DNA of 34,443 nt from an uncultured Marinicella sp. (lineage in GTDB: Bacteria; Pseudomonadota; Gammaproteobacteria; Xanthomonadales; Marinicellaceae): assembly GCA_938008005.1 (NCBI GenBank), contig CALLLZ010000078.1, forward strand, positions 1 to 34,443. Reading direction: 5' to 3'. A program made the position numbers and the translations under genes. The notes under the pieces were generated by a model that was not told the DNA's origin, ran no database searches, and saw only the letters and a list, made by a program, of their open reading frames with translations. Shown here in pieces: positions 33,231-34,443 of the stretch (the stretch's first letter is position 1; each line of letters starts with the position of its first letter).

Positions 33231-33923
33231 ATGGCTAAGAAAAAAACTTTAAAAAAATCAGCAACTGCTGAAAAAAAACCAGCTAAATTGGCTGAAACTT
33301 TGGTGGGTTCTGCCAATGAAATTTGGTTAGCAGGTCTGGGCGCATTTGCTAAAGCCCAATCTGAAGGTAAGAAAATTTATGATAAATTGATTGATGAGGG
33401 TAAAGATTTTGAGAAGTTGTTCAAATCGGTGCCTCAAAAAGCAGTCAGTGATGTTAAGTCATCTGTCAGTTCAACGGTTAATTCTGCTAAGAAGAGGGCG
33501 TCTGACAGTTGGGACAAACTAGAAGATGTTTTTGAAAAACGTGTTGAAAAATCATTGAAAAGCTTGGGTGTACCAACTAACAATGAATTAGGCGATTTAA
33601 TGAAGCGTATAGATAGCTTAACTAAAGAAGTGTCTAAATTAGGTAAAGGTGGTGCAGTTAAAAAGAAAGTGACTAAAACTGCTGCTGACGCAGAGAAAAA
33701 AGTCAAACAAGCTGTTTCAAAAGCGACTAAAGTTGCTAAGAAAGCCGTCGCCAAAACGACTACAACAAAAAAAGCTGCAAAAAAACCTCCTACTAAAAAA
33801 ACAGTTGCTAAGAAAGCAACTTTAAAGGCAAAGCCTGTAGCCAAGAAAACAGTTGCTAAGAAAACAACAGCAAAGAAAAAAGTAGCCAAGAAAACAACAA
33901 AAAAACCAGCTGCTAAGAAATAG
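33231..33923 (+). CDS. PhaF-type phasin with histone H1-like Lys/Ala tail
   Basis: 230 residues. The N-terminal phasin domain (~18-135) has SANEIWLAGLGAFAKAQSEGK and KIYDKLIDEGKDFEKL, typical of polyhydroxyalkanoate granule-associated proteins of the PhaI/PhaF family, and runs into a coiled coil (NNELGDLMKRIDSLTKEVSKL). From ~140 to the end the sequence is Lys/Ala/Thr-rich with many AKK and KKTVAKK repeats, like the DNA-binding tail of Pseudomonas PhaF and histone H1. PhaF coats granules and links them to the nucleoid. No PHA synthase gene is in the window, and such proteins also occur in species without PHA. GAGGAA precedes the ATG, and a terminator follows. Confidence 0.87.
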   Translation: MAKKKTLKKSATAEKKPAKLAETLVGSANEIWLAGLGAFAKAQSEGKKIYDKLIDEGKDFEKLFKSVPQKAVSDVKSSVSSTVNSAKKRASDSWDKLEDVFEKRVEKSLKSLGVPTNNELGDLMKRIDSLTKEVSKLGKGGAVKKKVTKTAADAEKKVKQAVSKATKVAKKAVAKTTTTKKAAKKPPTKKTVAKKATLKAKPVAKKTVAKKTTAKKKVAKKTTKKPAAKK

Positions 33924-33947
33924 CAAGCAAATATTTTAGGCTGTAAG

Positions 33948-33974
33948 GAATCCACCCAACGCGGTGGATTTTTT
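33948..33974 (+). terminator. Intrinsic terminator of the phasin gene
   Basis: AATCCACC (33948-33955), loop CAACGC, GGTGGATT (33962-33969), ending in a seven-T run. Confidence 0.9.
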
Positions 33975-33994
33975 TATGCCTATAAATTTAATGA

Positions 33995-34443
33995 CTAAAT
34001 AGTTCGTATGGAGCGTTCTAGTGCATCCAGTGATTCAGTTAAGCTCTCAGACCACTGTGAGTGTGTGCTTTTTTGATCAATGAAATTTTTGATACTGCGG
34101 TTGGACTGTAGCAAGTTGCTTTGTTTTAGGTGTAAACCATGTCTGGCTAGAATCGGGTTGATTTGATCTTGTTGATCAATTAGATGCTGGCGTGTCGATT
34201 GATAAGCATATTCACACAATTGATCACGTTTAGAATAGCTAAATAAGTTTGATTTGAATAAAGTTTCATCATTGGCATTGGGTTCTGCCAAGATAATATC
34301 TGAATGCGGAAAGAGGCTTTCGTATTTGTCTAAGCCAGATTTCAACCTAGATTGTACTATCGATCTGAATGTTTGTGACAGTACCAGGGGTAGGCCCCCG
34401 TTAACCAAACCTTTTTCGTCCAGTTTTAAAGTTCGTTCAAAGG
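33995..34443 (-). CDS. Probable patatin-like phospholipase, C-terminal part (5' partial)
   Basis: The frame stays open to the window edge, so the gene begins outside. The visible ~149 C-terminal residues contain GLVNGGLPLVLSQTFRSIVQSR, DIILAEPNANDETLFKSNLFSYSKR and CEYAYQSTRQHL. This Asp-x-x-x-x-EP, F-x-x-N-x-F-x-Y and C-E-x-A/G-Y-x-x-T pattern resembles the end of proteobacterial patatin-like proteins. The catalytic GxSxG and DGG/DGA parts would lie outside the window, so activity cannot be judged. The gene converges on the phasin gene. Confidence 0.5.
   Translation of the reverse strand, partial: FERTLKLDEKGLVNGGLPLVLSQTFRSIVQSRLKSGLDKYESLFPHSDIILAEPNANDETLFKSNLFSYSKRDQLCEYAYQSTRQHLIDQQDQINPILARHGLHLKQSNLLQSNRSIKNFIDQKSTHSQWSESLTESLDALERSIRTI

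Noticed and set aside
33731..33920. Short repeats in the phasin tail as a CRISPR or tandem-repeat array
   Set aside because: They are in-frame coding repeats of Lys/Ala-rich units, irregular in length, without spacers.
33434..33955. Minus-strand frame of 173 codons rich in Phe/Val/Ala opposite the phasin gene
   Set aside because: It is the mirror of the AAG/GCT repeats of the phasin tail; no ribosome site or real family.

Overview
The window reads as a chromosomal segment of an AT-rich, Gram-negative gammaproteobacterium. Outer-membrane barrels, lipoproteins, type II secretion genes and the bacterial EF-P beta-lysylation pathway all point that way. The gene mix (FimX-like protein, DUF1302/DUF1329 cluster, DUF5916 barrel, K+-dependent membrane pyrophosphatase, a secreted-protein domain with a WFxY core) recalls marine Xanthomonadales/Marinicella-like bacteria. 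That placement is from memory and was not tested. No rRNA, tRNA, CRISPR array, insertion sequence or prophage was seen. Several genes appear to start with TTG.

Positions 1-6514 hold the 3' end of a secreted cyclophilin fusion, then on the minus strand gluQ (tRNA-Asp modification) and a FimX-like degenerate GGDEF/EAL protein. These are followed by a complete EF-P module: epmB on the minus strand, divergent from efp-epmA. Positions 6515-7053 are non-coding, followed by a minus-strand DASS (SLC13) carboxylate/sulfate symporter.

Positions 8561-19956 form one long plus-strand run. In order it encodes a VolA-like surface lipase lipoprotein, a DUF1302 outer-membrane barrel, a DUF1329 periplasmic protein, a perfect intrinsic terminator, a YCF48 beta-propeller, an RND/MMPL transporter, then gspL-gspM-gspN. 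This is the best candidate for a poorly described system: a cell-surface lipase joined to a trans-envelope lipid or hydrophobic-substrate route, with a type II secretion sub-operon attached. lgt (lipoprotein acylation) converges on it and overlaps gspN.

Positions 21117-26621 carry hppA (K+-dependent membrane pyrophosphatase), a cNMP-binding/EAL phosphodiesterase, a structured non-coding stretch, a glycine-zipper envelope protein, and ppk2 with a small overlapping coiled-coil gene. Positions 26898-30884 look like a small regulon: a lipoprotein serine protease, a membrane-bound LytTR regulator and a DUF5916 barrel. Direct repeats with a 20-bp period lie before the first gene and related half-sites before the last. 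Positions 30986-34443 hold tkt (transketolase), a PhaF-type phasin with a histone-like Lys/Ala tail, and the 3' part of a probable patatin-like phospholipase.
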